From Candidatus Methanorudis spinitermitis (lineage in GTDB: Archaea > Methanobacteriota > Methanobacteria > Methanobacteriales > Methanobacteriaceae), in NCBI GenBank assembly GCA_031286225.1, contig JAITUQ010000039.1:20709-84708 (forward strand): a DNA stretch of 64,000 nucleotides, given 5' to 3'. A model generated the notes under the pieces. The model had not been told where the DNA came from and searched no databases. It saw only the letters and a program-made list of their open reading frames with translations. The stretch's first letter is position 1, and every line of letters begins with the position of its first letter. This document shows, one piece after another, positions 46,140-55,734 of the stretch. Both the position numbers and the translations under genes were made by a program.

Positions 46140-48356
46140 ATGAAAAAAAATATACTAAAGAAAAGTTTATTAATTCTAACTTTAGCTATATTGTTTATTA
46201 GTATTTCTGCAGTTTCTGCAATAGATATTACAGCAGGTCAAGATACTATACAAACTGGACTTTCATCATCTGATGATACGATAGACTTAACAGGTACTTT
46301 CTCTGGATCAGGTAATGTTAAGCTAATGGTAAATAAAGATGTTACCATTCAAGCTGATTCAAATGCTCCTGCAACAATTGACGGAGATAATCAGTATTGG
46401 TTATTGGATACTGGTAATTATGATGTTACATTTAAAAACATCAATTTTGTCAATGGATTCAGAGATGGATTTAATGGAGGAGCAATTCGCTCTACTGGAG
46501 GAACACTAACTTTCATTAACTGTCAGTTTACAAATAATGTTGCACAGTATGGAGGAGCTATTTACGCTCTGAATACAAAAATAGTTATTGACGATTGTAC
46601 TTTTGATTCAAACAAAGCTACCGATGGTGGCGGAGCTGTTTCTGTTTACAATAACAATCCCAATTTAGTAACTATTAAAGGTTCTACTTTTACAAATAAT
46701 CAGGCAATGAATAATCGAATTGTAAATAAAGAGTTGAAAGTAAATTTAGTCCGTGGAGGCGCTGTCTATATTACTGATGCTATTGTAAACATTGAAAATT
46801 GTGTTTTCGATTCAAATGCAGCATTAGAACATGGTGGAGCTTTATGGACTTTAGGTTATTCTTTAACCGTTAAAGATACTACTTTCACTAATAATACTGC
46901 ATTATCTGGAGGAGCCCTCGCTGCTTCTGCTAACGGTCCAATGAATATAGATAATTGTGTGTTTATAAATAACACTGCATTCAAATTACCTAATGTTCTT
47001 GATACACCGTATGCTGTTGTTCATGGTGGAGCTATGCTTCTAGGATATGGTTCAGATGTATTTATTAAAAACTCTAAATTTATTGAAAATGAAGCAGAAA
47101 CTGGTGGAGCTATTGTAGCTGCTAGAGCTGATGATTATGGTTCTACTCCAGTTGATTATGTTTGCACTGTAAGCATTGAAGATTGTACTTTTAAATCAAA
47201 CACTGCAACTATTGGTGGAGCTATCTCTCAAAATGGTGGTAACTTAGTTATTAAAAGAACAGATTTCTTTAAAAATACAGCAGTTTCTGGAGGAGCTCTT
47301 CGTGTTCTCACTGGTAATGTTGTTGTAGACACTTGTACTTTTAAATCAAACATAGCTACAGAACATGGTGGTGCTATTTATGCAAATAGTCCTCGTGAAT
47401 TAACTATTAGGTATTCTACCTTTAAAAACAATCAAGCTAAAGCTGGTGGAGCTATACTTGTTAGTACTACTAATTTAATAACTACAACATATATAGAATA
47501 TTCTGAATTTTGTTCAAATGTTGCTACAGAATTTGGTGGAGCTATATACCAATCTAATGGTGGGGCTAATGGTCAACCACGTGGTTATTTAACTATTGTA
47601 GAATCTGTTTTCGCTAAAAATACAGCAGGACTTTATGGTGGAGCTATTGCTACTGAGGGAGCTAGCCCAGTCATAACCTATTCTTACTTTGGCTTAAATA
47701 AAGCAAATCTTGGAGCAGATGCAGTCTACTTACGTACTCTTGGTACTACAGTACTTTTAAATAATGAAAAAATATTCACAAAACAGCTAATCGATGACAT
47801 AGATCTTGCATATACTCTTTCTGCTACTGTTGTTAGTGGTACAGTACTTGACTTAACTACTGGTCTCCCAATGAAGAATTACTGGGTTAATCCAGATGGA
47901 AAGTACTTTGTTCAAATTACTGACAGTGATGGTAATATCGTATTTGAAGGAACTGTGATATTTGTTGATGGTCTTGCTCAAATTACTTTGAGCAAAGCTC
48001 TTGAAACTGGTACTTATTTTGTAAAAGCTGGTTTACTAGACAGATGTTATAGTCCTTTGTTCGTTGCTTTTGGTCAGTTTTCATATGTTAAAGACAATTG
48101 TCCTGACAAAAAATGCGAAGATAAAGTCAAAAAATGCATAGATAAAGTCAAAAAATGCATAGATACAGTCAAAAAATGTATAGATAAAGCTAAAGACAAA
48201 AAAGACAATAACCAAGGTCAAAACGATAATAACCAAGGTAATCAAGGCAATCAAGGTAATCAAGGTAATCAAGGTAACCAAGGTAACCAAGGTAATCAAG
48301 GTAATCAAGGTAATCAAGGTGGCAATGGTCAAGGTCAAAATAATAACAAGCAATAA
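46140..48356 (+). CDS. Adhesin-like protein, Pmp-type beta-helix with Cys-Lys and Asn-Gln-Gly tail
   Basis: 738 residues, exported. The signal peptide (KKSLLILTLAILFISISAVSA) ends near residue 29. Residues about 60-560 form a parallel beta-helix of roughly a dozen repeats of the polymorphic membrane protein type (GGAI/GGAL, FxxN, CTFxSNxA). A short Ig-like beta domain (about 565-645) follows. The tail is unusual: KVKKCID repeats about every seven residues (650-690), then QGNQGN repeats to the end. No membrane anchor is visible. GGAGGGAATTT precedes the ATG. Probably a surface adhesin; the ligand is unknown. Confidence 0.85.
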   Translation: MKKNILKKSLLILTLAILFISISAVSAIDITAGQDTIQTGLSSSDDTIDLTGTFSGSGNVKLMVNKDVTIQADSNAPATIDGDNQYWLLDTGNYDVTFKNINFVNGFRDGFNGGAIRSTGGTLTFINCQFTNNVAQYGGAIYALNTKIVIDDCTFDSNKATDGGGAVSVYNNNPNLVTIKGSTFTNNQAMNNRIVNKELKVNLVRGGAVYITDAIVNIENCVFDSNAALEHGGALWTLGYSLTVKDTTFTNNTALSGGALAASANGPMNIDNCVFINNTAFKLPNVLDTPYAVVHGGAMLLGYGSDVFIKNSKFIENEAETGGAIVAARADDYGSTPVDYVCTVSIEDCTFKSNTATIGGAISQNGGNLVIKRTDFFKNTAVSGGALRVLTGNVVVDTCTFKSNIATEHGGAIYANSPRELTIRYSTFKNNQAKAGGAILVSTTNLITTTYIEYSEFCSNVATEFGGAIYQSNGGANGQPRGYLTIVESVFAKNTAGLYGGAIATEGASPVITYSYFGLNKANLGADAVYLRTLGTTVLLNNEKIFTKQLIDDIDLAYTLSATVVSGTVLDLTTGLPMKNYWVNPDGKYFVQITDSDGNIVFEGTVIFVDGLAQITLSKALETGTYFVKAGLLDRCYSPLFVAFGQFSYVKDNCPDKKCEDKVKKCIDKVKKCIDTVKKCIDKAKDKKDNNQGQNDNNQGNQGNQGNQGNQGNQGNQGNQGNQGNQGGNGQGQNNNKQ
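48120..48320 (+). repeat. Coding tandem repeats in the adhesin tail
   Basis: A 21-bp unit GATAAAGTCAAAAAATGCAT(A) occurs about four times from 48120 to 48200 (starts 48120, 48141, 48162, 48183) and encodes the Cys-heptad. From about 48231 a 9-bp unit AATCAAGGT (with AACCAAGGT variants) repeats about ten times and encodes Asn-Gln-Gly. Both are slippage-prone and may vary in length between strains. Confidence 0.85.
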
Positions 48357-48364
48357 ATTGGCAT

Positions 48365-48431
48365 AGTAGGAACATTTGTTTTTGTTCAGTAATTGCATAA
48401 TTACGAACAATATTGTTAAATGTTCACTACT
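48365..48431 (+). terminator. Long hairpin and T-tract after the adhesin gene
   Basis: AGTAGGAACATTTG at the left and AAATGTTCACTACT at the right form the base. Inside, TTTTTGTTC pairs with GAACAATAT and AGTAATT pairs with AATTAC around a short loop, about 67 nt in total. A run of T-rich sequence follows (48431-48460). Good intrinsic terminator candidate; a degenerate mobile repeat is an alternative. Confidence 0.65.
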
Positions 48432-48746
48432 TTTTATTTTTTTTATTCTTTTTTTCTTATTAAGTATACTATTGCTTTGTTTTTCCATAGTTAATATGTG
48501 TATCAACTATTTTTTTGAGTATTTCCTATTTTTTTAAATAATCAGTTGAAAATAATAATTTTAGGTTTTTATGGCTATTTTTATTTATGTCCTAATTTTT
48601 GAAAAAATTATTCATTTTTCTGAATATTTGATTTAATTTAGAAATAAATCATATTACTCATTTATTTTTAGTAAAAATTTAAAAATTTTCTATCTAATGA
48701 CTTTCTAATGGTATAATATAAAAAAAATCGTTAATGGTGATGAAAT

Positions 48747-49769
48747 TTGAAGATATGGATTGATATTACTAATGCTCCTCATGTTAGATTTTTTAAAGAT
48801 TTAATTCGTTTTTTTCAAGGTGAGGGTGAGGATTTAATTATCACTGCCAGAGATTTTGGGGATATTCATAGATTGATGGATATGTATGGTATTGATTTTA
48901 TTTCTGTAGGTAAGCATGGTGTTATTCTTGCTGATAAATTAAAAGAAAATACTCAGAGAGTTAATGATTTGGTAGATATTATTAAGGATGAAAAAGTTGA
49001 TATTGCTTTATCTAAGCATTCTATTGAGCTACCAAGAATTTCTTTTGGTTTAAAAATTCCAAGTTTATATATTCTAGATAATGAACATGCTGAAGCTGCA
49101 AATAAACTCACTTTACCTTTATGTGATAGAATAATAGCTCCGAAAATAATGGATTTTTGGAAATTGTTAGGTTATGGTGCAGATCCTAATAAGATAGTTA
49201 GGTATGATGGAACTTCAGAAATTCTTCATTTTAAAAGTTTTGAGTATAATGATAATATTTTCAAAAATCTTGATTTAAAAATTACTTTGCCTAAAACAAT
49301 TTTAATGAGGCCTGAACCTTCTTTGGCATCTTATTTAGATGCGGACTGTGAAAAATCAGTGCTTTCTCCTGTTGTGGATGTATTAAAAGATCATGCTAAT
49401 ATTTTAATTTTGCCCCGATTTAAAGAACAAGCAGCTATTTTTGAAGGTATTAAGAATGTTACTATTTTAAAACCTCCTGTAGATACTTCCAGTATAATGA
49501 AAAAGTGCGATCTAATGATTGGTGCTGGAGGGACCATGAATCGAGAATCAGCTATTTTAAAAACACCAGTTATCTCCTGCTATCCTGGAACTCCTTTATC
49601 TGTTGATCAATTTTACATAAATCAAGGATTAATGTTTCGTTTGAATGAACCAGAAGAAATTATTAATAAAGCATTAAGCTTGCTTGTATATCATAATAAC
49701 CATAAGGAATTTAAAACCGATGATTTATTTAAAACAATAATTGAAAACACATATGATCTAGCTAAATGA
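48747..49769 (+). CDS. DUF354 family protein
   Basis: 340 residues. MKIWIDITNAPHVRFFKDLI and the later LPRFKEQ, MIGAGGTMNRESAILKTPVI and SCYPGTPLSVDQFYI are typical of DUF354. This glycosyltransferase-B-like family is widespread in methanogens and often found near surface-polysaccharide genes. The start is TTG at 48747, with GGTGAT upstream. Biochemical role unknown. Confidence 0.85.
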   Translation: MKIWIDITNAPHVRFFKDLIRFFQGEGEDLIITARDFGDIHRLMDMYGIDFISVGKHGVILADKLKENTQRVNDLVDIIKDEKVDIALSKHSIELPRISFGLKIPSLYILDNEHAEAANKLTLPLCDRIIAPKIMDFWKLLGYGADPNKIVRYDGTSEILHFKSFEYNDNIFKNLDLKITLPKTILMRPEPSLASYLDADCEKSVLSPVVDVLKDHANILILPRFKEQAAIFEGIKNVTILKPPVDTSSIMKKCDLMIGAGGTMNRESAILKTPVISCYPGTPLSVDQFYINQGLMFRLNEPEEIINKALSLLVYHNNHKEFKTDDLFKTIIENTYDLAK

Positions 49770-49948
49770 TTAAATTTTTAACTAAACTTTATAAAAATTA
49801 AGAATTAGAATATTATAACAATAAGATAGTAATATATAGAATTTTAATAGGTTTAAAAGATATTTTTAAGAAAAAAATTATTTATTTAATTTTTCAAATC
49901 TTTACTTTTTTTATAAAAATAAAATCTAATCTTGTTTATTTATAATAA

Positions 49949-50122
49949 TTATTTATCATCTTCATTTTCAATAGCTCCTGTTGGGCAAACTTCCACACAT
50001 TCTCCACATTTATCACATCCTTCTTGAATCACTATTTTAAATGCTTTTTTCTTAATTATACCTTGTGGACAAACTTCGATACAAGATTCACAAACTCCAC
50101 ATTCTGAACTATTTATTTTCAT
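49949..50122 (-). CDS. Small ferredoxin, 2x[4Fe-4S]
   Basis: 57 residues with two complete cluster motifs, CGVCESCIEVCP and CDKCGECVEVCP, the classical small 8Fe-8S ferredoxin. GAGGGT lies six bases before its ATG on the minus strand. Acidic C-terminus (NEDDK). It stands alone, so its redox partner cannot be inferred from position. Confidence 0.9.
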   Translation of the reverse strand: MKINSSECGVCESCIEVCPQGIIKKKAFKIVIQEGCDKCGECVEVCPTGAIENEDDK

Positions 50123-50196
50123 ATTTAACCCTCAAATCAAAAGAAAAGTATATATATTATATTACTCATATTAATGATAATTATATCTTTTTTTAG

Positions 50197-50352
50197 TATA
50201 GTCTATTACTAAAGGCTTGCTACAGATGATTTAATTTTGAATAATATTTAATATATATAAATGTTCTTTAAATTTATATTAAAGGATTTTTAGAAGTTTT
50301 TATAAAGTCATGGCAATTATCATTTGTTACAATTTTTCAGTAATATGCTATA
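50197..50352 (+). mobile_element. MITE-like element, copy C
   Basis: 156 bp, the clearest copy. Left end TATAGTCTATTACTAAAG; right end, read on the other strand, TATAGCATATTACTGAAA: 14 of 18 positions agree, so these are terminal inverted repeats. The interior carries CTTGCTACAGATGATTTAAT, AAAGGATTTTTAGAAGTTTT and ATTATCATTTGTTAC as in copy B. It lies in the 570-bp spacer between the small ferredoxin and tRNA-Leu; nothing else is seen there except the tRNA promoter region. Confidence 0.8.
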
Positions 50353-50695
50353 GATAGCTAATTATTAATAAATTATTCATAATATTGGCAAAATTATTTT
50401 TTTATTTTTCCTGTTTTAATAACAATCTTAAAGCTTTCTCATAAAGATATACATAATAAAGAATTGTCATAACTAAAATTGTCTTTAATCAATTCGTTCG
50501 TAATCATAGAAACAAATTATATTATTATATAGAGTTTATAATATTTACATTTTTATATTATTTATCTCATTATATTGTTTAACTTATTATTGATAATTTT
50601 ATTAAAAATAGCTTAACAAAAAGTAAGAATATTTTAAATTATTTGAAAATAACCGTTAAAATTAAATACTATAATGTTCAAGTAATGTTGTTGTA

Positions 50696-50785
<90 letters not shown>

Positions 50786-50962
50786 TATCGTTGATTCTTA
50801 TTATAAATAAATAAAAATCTATTAAAATTAATTTTGTTTCTTTAAAGATTAAAAAAAATGTTTTTAATGAAAAAATACAAGAAAAAATAGAAATAAAATA
50901 TCATGACAAAATAAATTAGCTTAATTAAATTATTTTTAATTATTTAAACTTTTTTAAATTCC

Positions 50963-51035
50963 GCCTTAGTGGCTCAGCTGGTAGAGCGATACCTTGGTAA
51001 GGTATAGGTCGGGGGTTCGAATCCCCCCTAAGGCT
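50963..51035 (+). tRNA. tRNA-Thr (anticodon GGT)
   Basis: 73 nt with acceptor GCCTTAG/CTAAGGC and discriminator T, as usual for archaeal tRNA-Thr. The anticodon loop is TTGGTAA (GGT) and the T-arm is GGGGGTTCGAATCCCCC. The CCA end is not encoded. It follows tRNA-Leu by 183 bp. Confidence 0.97.
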
Positions 51036-51166
51036 TCTTTAGCTTTTATTAAATTGATTATATAAATATTTATTCATTCAAAAAATTTCAATTATAAAAT
51101 ATTTATTATTTAATATATTTTTTAAAGTAGCTATTTTTTTATTATTTTATTATAATATCTGATAAT

Positions 51167-51268
51167 TTTTAGTTATTATTAATTTTAAATATAAAAACTT
51201 ATTATTAATTGTTTTAGATATAGAAATTTTAGTTATTATTAATTTTAAATATAAAAACTTATTATTAA
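51167..51268. repeat. 42-bp direct repeat, 60-bp period
   Basis: TTTTAGTTATTATTAATTTT and the following 22 bases (51167-51208) recur identically at 51227-51268. Non-coding, in the 460-bp spacer between tRNA-Thr and the membrane protein gene, where no other feature is seen. Confidence 0.8.
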
Positions 51269-51499
51269 GCAATCTTTCAGCTAAAATAGCTTATTTTTTT
51301 ATTATTTTTTATTTTTTTTTTAAAATTTTTCTTCTTTTTTATAATCTTTTTACAATTATTATTAAATCTTTAATTCTAGAAAAGATATGAATGAAATCTT
51401 AAATATAATCATCTATTAATTTATAGATATTATTTTATATGAAAAAATATTTAATATTAAATAGATATTTGGATAAAATAATTGAATGAGGGTATAGTT

Positions 51500-52276
51500 T
51501 TGGCTAAATACTTTGAAATAATAATGGCAGGTATCATTTCAGGAACTGTTGCTTTAACAACAAGCATTTTAGGAATTGGTGGTACTGTTATTGGGGCTGT
51601 TTTAGGTGCTATTTTCTATCAAATTATTTCTATATTTGTTAAAGAACCACTTAAAAATACAAATATCAGAAGAGTTGAAAATGAAGTAGTATACATTTTA
51701 CCTTTAATTTTAATAGCTATTCTTCTAATAATTTTCATAATGGCTTATTTTAACACGGAATTTTTCGATTATTACAATCAATTAAAGGTATTTACAGATA
51801 ATAACCTTTTAAGATTAATGGGAATTGGATTAATAGCTATGGGAATCTATCCACTAATTCAAACAAAAAATATTGATAAGAAATATGCGGGGATTGTTCT
51901 TTTTTTAGGGATATTATTATTTTTTAGAGGATTAATTGATATTGATGATCAGTTACTAAATTTATATATAATATTTATTGGAAAATTAGATTTTATTGTT
52001 CCTTTAGCTATTCTTTTACCTCTTTTATTTGTTATATTTAAAATATTTTTAGAATCTGTAAAATTATATAGAGAAAGAGAAAAATCTTCAATACTTATAG
52101 AAACTAATTCAAATAAATTTGAAGAACTTCATCATAGTGAAAAAATAAGAAGTTCAAAAACATCTACAATGTCTAAAAATAAAGATGCTTTAAATAAAAT
52201 TACTTATAATAAACCTGATAATAATGCTAAATATAATGAAAATCAAAATAAAGATAATAAAGGTCAAAATAAATAA
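51500..52276 (+). CDS. Membrane protein upstream of the HTH-PhoU regulator
   Basis: About 258 residues with roughly five to six membrane helices, including a Gly-rich first helix (GIISGTVALTTSILGIGGT). A polar Asn/Lys-rich cytosolic tail of about 70 residues ends the protein. I do not recognise a family. The start is taken at TTG 51500, six bases after GAGGGT; an ATG at 51482 lies before that site. The HTH-PhoU gene follows after 49 bp, so the two are probably one operon and the protein may act in phosphate sensing or transport (inference). Confidence 0.6.
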   Translation: MAKYFEIIMAGIISGTVALTTSILGIGGTVIGAVLGAIFYQIISIFVKEPLKNTNIRRVENEVVYILPLILIAILLIIFIMAYFNTEFFDYYNQLKVFTDNNLLRLMGIGLIAMGIYPLIQTKNIDKKYAGIVLFLGILLFFRGLIDIDDQLLNLYIIFIGKLDFIVPLAILLPLLFVIFKIFLESVKLYREREKSSILIETNSNKFEELHHSEKIRSSKTSTMSKNKDALNKITYNKPDNNAKYNENQNKDNKGQNK

Positions 52277-52325
52277 TAAATATTAAAATAAAAATTATAA
52301 AGATTAAAATAAGGAACTCCTTATA

Positions 52326-53219
52326 ATGACTAAAAGCAATAAAACACTTAAAGATATTCTTGATATTGTATTATATGAAAATCCAGCTACTCAAGATGAA
52401 ATAGCTGAAAAATTAGGTCTTAGTAGGAGATATGTCACAAAACTCCTTAAACCTTTAATTGATGATGAAGTTGTTAAAAGAGCTTATATTCTTGACTTAA
52501 AAAAATATGAAAAATTTTCAGATCATTTTGATGATAACATAGTGTCTAAAGATCATTCTGCCACATTTTTGATTAAAGGAATGCTTCAAAAAATGTCAAA
52601 ACATGTTTCAAAGCAATTAAACATGGCTTTTGATTCATTAGTTGAAAATAATAAAGAAAAAGCAGAAATAGCTATGGAAATGGATTACACTACTAATAAT
52701 ATGTTTGAAAAACTCCGTGCTTCTGTTGAAACAGTTGTTAGTATAGATCCTTATTCTCAATTTTCAAAAACAGTTACATTTAATGAAATTGCTTATAATT
52801 TAGAGCGTATTGGGGATTACTCAGATCATTTTTCAAAGTTTGTTATTAATGAACAATATGAAATTGATGAAGAAATGATGAAATTTTTAAAATCAATGTA
52901 TAAAAAAATTGATAAAATGATTTTTTATTCTATGGATTCTTTTTTAAATGGAAATTTAAAATTAAAGGGAGATTTAATGGATTTAGAAGAAGATGTCCAT
53001 AAACTACAAAAAAAAGCTCTTAATTGTATAGCTATTGAAATGGCTGAAAGTTCATTTGAAGATAAAGACAGATCAACTTATTATATTTATCTTTCTCGCA
53101 TTGTTAAATCTTTTGAAAGAATTGGAGATATTTGTGTTGAAATAATGGATACAGCTACTGAATTTCATAAAAGTATTCCAAGATCAACTGTTCCTAGGAC
53201 TTTTAGAGATAAACTCTAA
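52326..53219 (+). CDS. HTH-PhoU phosphate regulator
   Basis: 297 residues. The N-terminal ~60 form a winged helix-turn-helix (ATQDEIAEKLGLSRRYVTKLL). A PhoU domain of two three-helix bundles follows, with the typical FNEIAYNLERIGDYSDHF and YLSRIVKSFERIGDICVEI metal-contact helices. Such fusions are archaeal regulators that may join phosphate-transporter status to transcription. The target is plausibly the pst genes 4 kb downstream (inference). AAGGAA lies upstream of the ATG. Confidence 0.88.
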   Translation: MTKSNKTLKDILDIVLYENPATQDEIAEKLGLSRRYVTKLLKPLIDDEVVKRAYILDLKKYEKFSDHFDDNIVSKDHSATFLIKGMLQKMSKHVSKQLNMAFDSLVENNKEKAEIAMEMDYTTNNMFEKLRASVETVVSIDPYSQFSKTVTFNEIAYNLERIGDYSDHFSKFVINEQYEIDEEMMKFLKSMYKKIDKMIFYSMDSFLNGNLKLKGDLMDLEEDVHKLQKKALNCIAIEMAESSFEDKDRSTYYIYLSRIVKSFERIGDICVEIMDTATEFHKSIPRSTVPRTFRDKL

Positions 53220-53951
53220 TTTTTAGACTTATTATAAATTGTCCATTTTATTTATTTTTAACTATTTTTAATTATTTTTTAGTATTAAAATAGGAGGATA
53301 TATACTCTATTCAATGACTTTATTATATATGTTCAATGTTTAATCTTTATTTTTCTCTTTTTATTAATTTTATCAAGTTTTATTAATATTATTTGATATA
53401 ACTTTCTTTGATTTTTTTATTCTTATTAATAGCTATTGTCATGTAAACATAAATCTATAACTTTATATAATATTTAATTATTTTTCAAAATCTTGAAGTG
53501 TTCATCTTTATATTATAATAAACTCTTTTATTATCTATAATTTTTGATATGATAGATTGTTTTATATCTATCGAAAATTATTTATATGATATATACAATA
53601 GATTATAATTATTTATTAGTTTAATATAATATTATTTAATATATGTAATATGGATACTGTATCATGTTTACTATGCTGATTGAAAAATATTTTTTCTGAA
53701 ATTATTTTTCTTTTTAATATTAATCTGATGAAAATATAGGAATGATTATGTTGTTTAAAAAGAGTGCAATGCTTTGTTAAGAGTTTTTAAAAGAGGGATA
53801 CTTTTTTGAATTTGTGAAATTTTAAGTTATAGTAAGAAAATTGATTTTTTGCAAAAAAGAATTTGAATTTACTAAGCCCTATTTAATATTATTTTTAATA
53901 AAATTAAAACTTGATTTAGACAATATTAAAGTAGACCATTAAGGGTTTAAA
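53220..53951. other. Intergenic region
   Basis: About 730 bp, A/T-rich, with no gene or clear structure apart from short open frames without ribosome sites. Confidence 0.4.
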
Positions 53952-54317
53952 ATGAAATTAGATTATTTGTCCAATGACTTAGATACCACTAATAATGAAC
54001 GATCTATTAAAATTTTCAGATGTATTCGCTGGGTTAATGGTGTTTATTGCCCAAAATGTAGATCTTTTGAAATTAATAATCGTGGAACATATGGAAATCT
54101 TAATAGATACACTTGTAAAAATTGTAACAATAATTTCAATGACTTCACTAGAACAATGTTTCATAAAAGCAAAATTTCATTAGGTGAAATCTTTTATATT
54201 CTAAATAATTTAGGTAATAAAAGCATTAAAGAGATGTCTGAAGAGTTAAATTGTAGTAGACAATCGATCCATAGAATATCAAGACTATTTAATGAGGAAC
54301 TTGATAAAAAAAACTAA
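53952..54317 (+). CDS. Stand-alone zinc-ribbon/HTH part of an IS1595-type transposase
   Basis: 121 residues. CIRWVNGVYCPKC with the later CKNC forms the N-terminal transposase zinc ribbon. GEIFYILNNLGNKSIKEMSEELNCSRQSIHRISR is the following helix-turn-helix, as in IS1595-family (ISXO2-like) transposases. The catalytic DDE/ISXO2-like part is absent: the protein ends in LDKKN-stop and no continuation is found in any frame downstream. It may be a truncated transposase or a captured DNA-binding protein. No inverted repeats are seen around it. Confidence 0.65.
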   Translation: MKLDYLSNDLDTTNNERSIKIFRCIRWVNGVYCPKCRSFEINNRGTYGNLNRYTCKNCNNNFNDFTRTMFHKSKISLGEIFYILNNLGNKSIKEMSEELNCSRQSIHRISRLFNEELDKKN

Positions 54318-54378
54318 AAAATTTTGAAGTTTATACATTTTGAATTCTATTTATTTTATATTAAAATATTGAATTTCT

Positions 54379-55003
54379 TCAGTATTTTGGCAAGAACTTT
54401 GTAATTTTTGTTCTTTTAGCTATATCCATAACGATTATGGGATTAGTTATTTTTTTCACAGTTTTAGCTCGAACACTCTCATTTTTATCATTTTTAGCTA
54501 TATCTACTATTATTGTAGGATTAGTTATTCTTTTTATAGTTTTAACTCGAATATTTTCACTTTTGCTGTTTTTAGCTATATCTACAAGAATGTCCTGATC
54601 ATCTATTTTCATCATAGCTATCTCACTAAAATATATGTTTTTACTATTTTTTACTATATTTTTAAGAATAACATGGTCATTTATTCTTTTCAACGCTAAT
54701 TCACGAATGTTTTTTGTTCTTTAGCATTTTTGAATAATTTTACAAGAACTTCTGGATAGTCTATTTTTTTCACAGCTTCAGCACGAACACAGCTACTTTT
54801 ATCACTTTTGGCTATATCTACAAGAATCATCTTATTGTTTATTTTTTTACAGCCTTGAGACGAACGCTTTCATTTTTATCATTTTTAGCTATATCTACGA
54901 GAATATTTTGATCATCTAAATTGTCAATAGCTTTCTTTCTTTTTTTTGAGTCGCTATGTTCCCAAAGTTTCTTAAAAATATCTTTTATTCCCATTTTAAT
55001 CAT
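54379..55003 (-). pseudogene. HEAT-like repeat protein gene with two frameshifts
   Basis: Three frames join to about 207 residues of ~24-residue repeats of the type ILVDIAKNDKNESVRAKTVKKI. The first break is in a run of seven A (about 54842-54848), the second in a run of six A (about 54711-54716); adding one A to each run restores one frame. The start would be ATG 55003 or 54994. Both sites are homopolymers, so slippage, phase variation or sequencing error are all possible. Intact relative at 55077-55343. Confidence 0.7.
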
Positions 55004-55076
55004 TTTATGTTATAAATACTGCAGGAATACTCTTTTTAATTGTTTTTTTCTTCTAATATTTCTTTGTGATTTCATA

Positions 55077-55343
55077 TCAATAGTTTACTAATTTTGCAGT
55101 GGCAATCTTTCGAATATATTTATTTTCGTCTGTTCTAGCTATGTCAATCAATATTTCCCAATCATTAATCTTTTTCACAGCTGCAGCACGAACTTCGTGA
55201 TTTCCATCTGTTCTAGCTATGTCAATCAATATTTTCATATTATTAATCTTTTTAACAGCTTCAGCACGAACTTCATGGTTTCCAGCTTCTCTAAATAATA
55301 TATCAATCAGTACATTTTCATCGAAAATATCATCAATCTTCAT
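55077..55343 (-). CDS. Small HEAT-like repeat protein
   Basis: 88 residues of three to four ~24-residue helical repeats. They contain EVRAEAVKKINNMKILIDIA, EVRAAAVKKINDWEILIDIA and KYIRKIATAKLVNY. These resemble HEAT or variant leucine-rich repeats. Start at ATG 55343 because GAGGTT lies just upstream; a longer frame from 55367 has none. The two central units are almost identical, indicating recent repeat duplication. It is a paralogue of the broken gene downstream on the same strand. Probably a protein-binding scaffold; function unknown. Confidence 0.65.
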   Translation of the reverse strand: MKIDDIFDENVLIDILFREAGNHEVRAEAVKKINNMKILIDIARTDGNHEVRAAAVKKINDWEILIDIARTDENKYIRKIATAKLVNY

Positions 55344-55575
55344 AGGTAACAACCTCAAAATAAACAAATTTTTTATTATTACATTTTATTTCACATTTTA
55401 ATCATTGATTAAACTTTTTTTGTTTAAATAATAGTTTTAATAAATTATAATCCAAAAAAAAAATAAATAAATTAAAAATTAATTGAACATAAAAAAACAA
55501 AGGAGGTTTTTTTTAATAAAGGTAAAAACAATTTAATAAATCTGAAAATTTTTCATTGACTAATGATTAAAGATA

Positions 55576-55734
55576 TTATATTGTTATTTTATTGTTATAA
55601 TAATCTATTTCAAGATTTATAGTTTTTTTAATTTTAAAGCCATCAATATGTTTATTTAATACTTTCCATTTTTTTGGACCCTTAGGAAAATGTTTAAAAC
55701 ATATTTCACCATTTTTCTCTATATCTTTTATCAA
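55576..55734 (-). CDS. Small hypothetical protein
   Basis: A 52-residue basic protein. A strong ribosome site GGAGGG lies eight bases before TTG (55734). The sequence includes EKNGEICFKHFPKGPKKWKV and DGFKIKKTINLEIDYYN, looks like real coding (G+C higher than the flanks), and ends in TAA at 55576. I do not recognise a family. Surrounded by long non-coding DNA. Confidence 0.45.
   Translation of the reverse strand: MIKDIEKNGEICFKHFPKGPKKWKVLNKHIDGFKIKKTINLEIDYYNNKITI

Noticed and set aside
48081..48506. Minus-strand 141-residue frame opposite the adhesin tail
   Set aside because: It is the antisense of the Asn-Gln-Gly and Cys-Lys coding repeats, a repetitive Leu/Thr/Ile product without a start signal.
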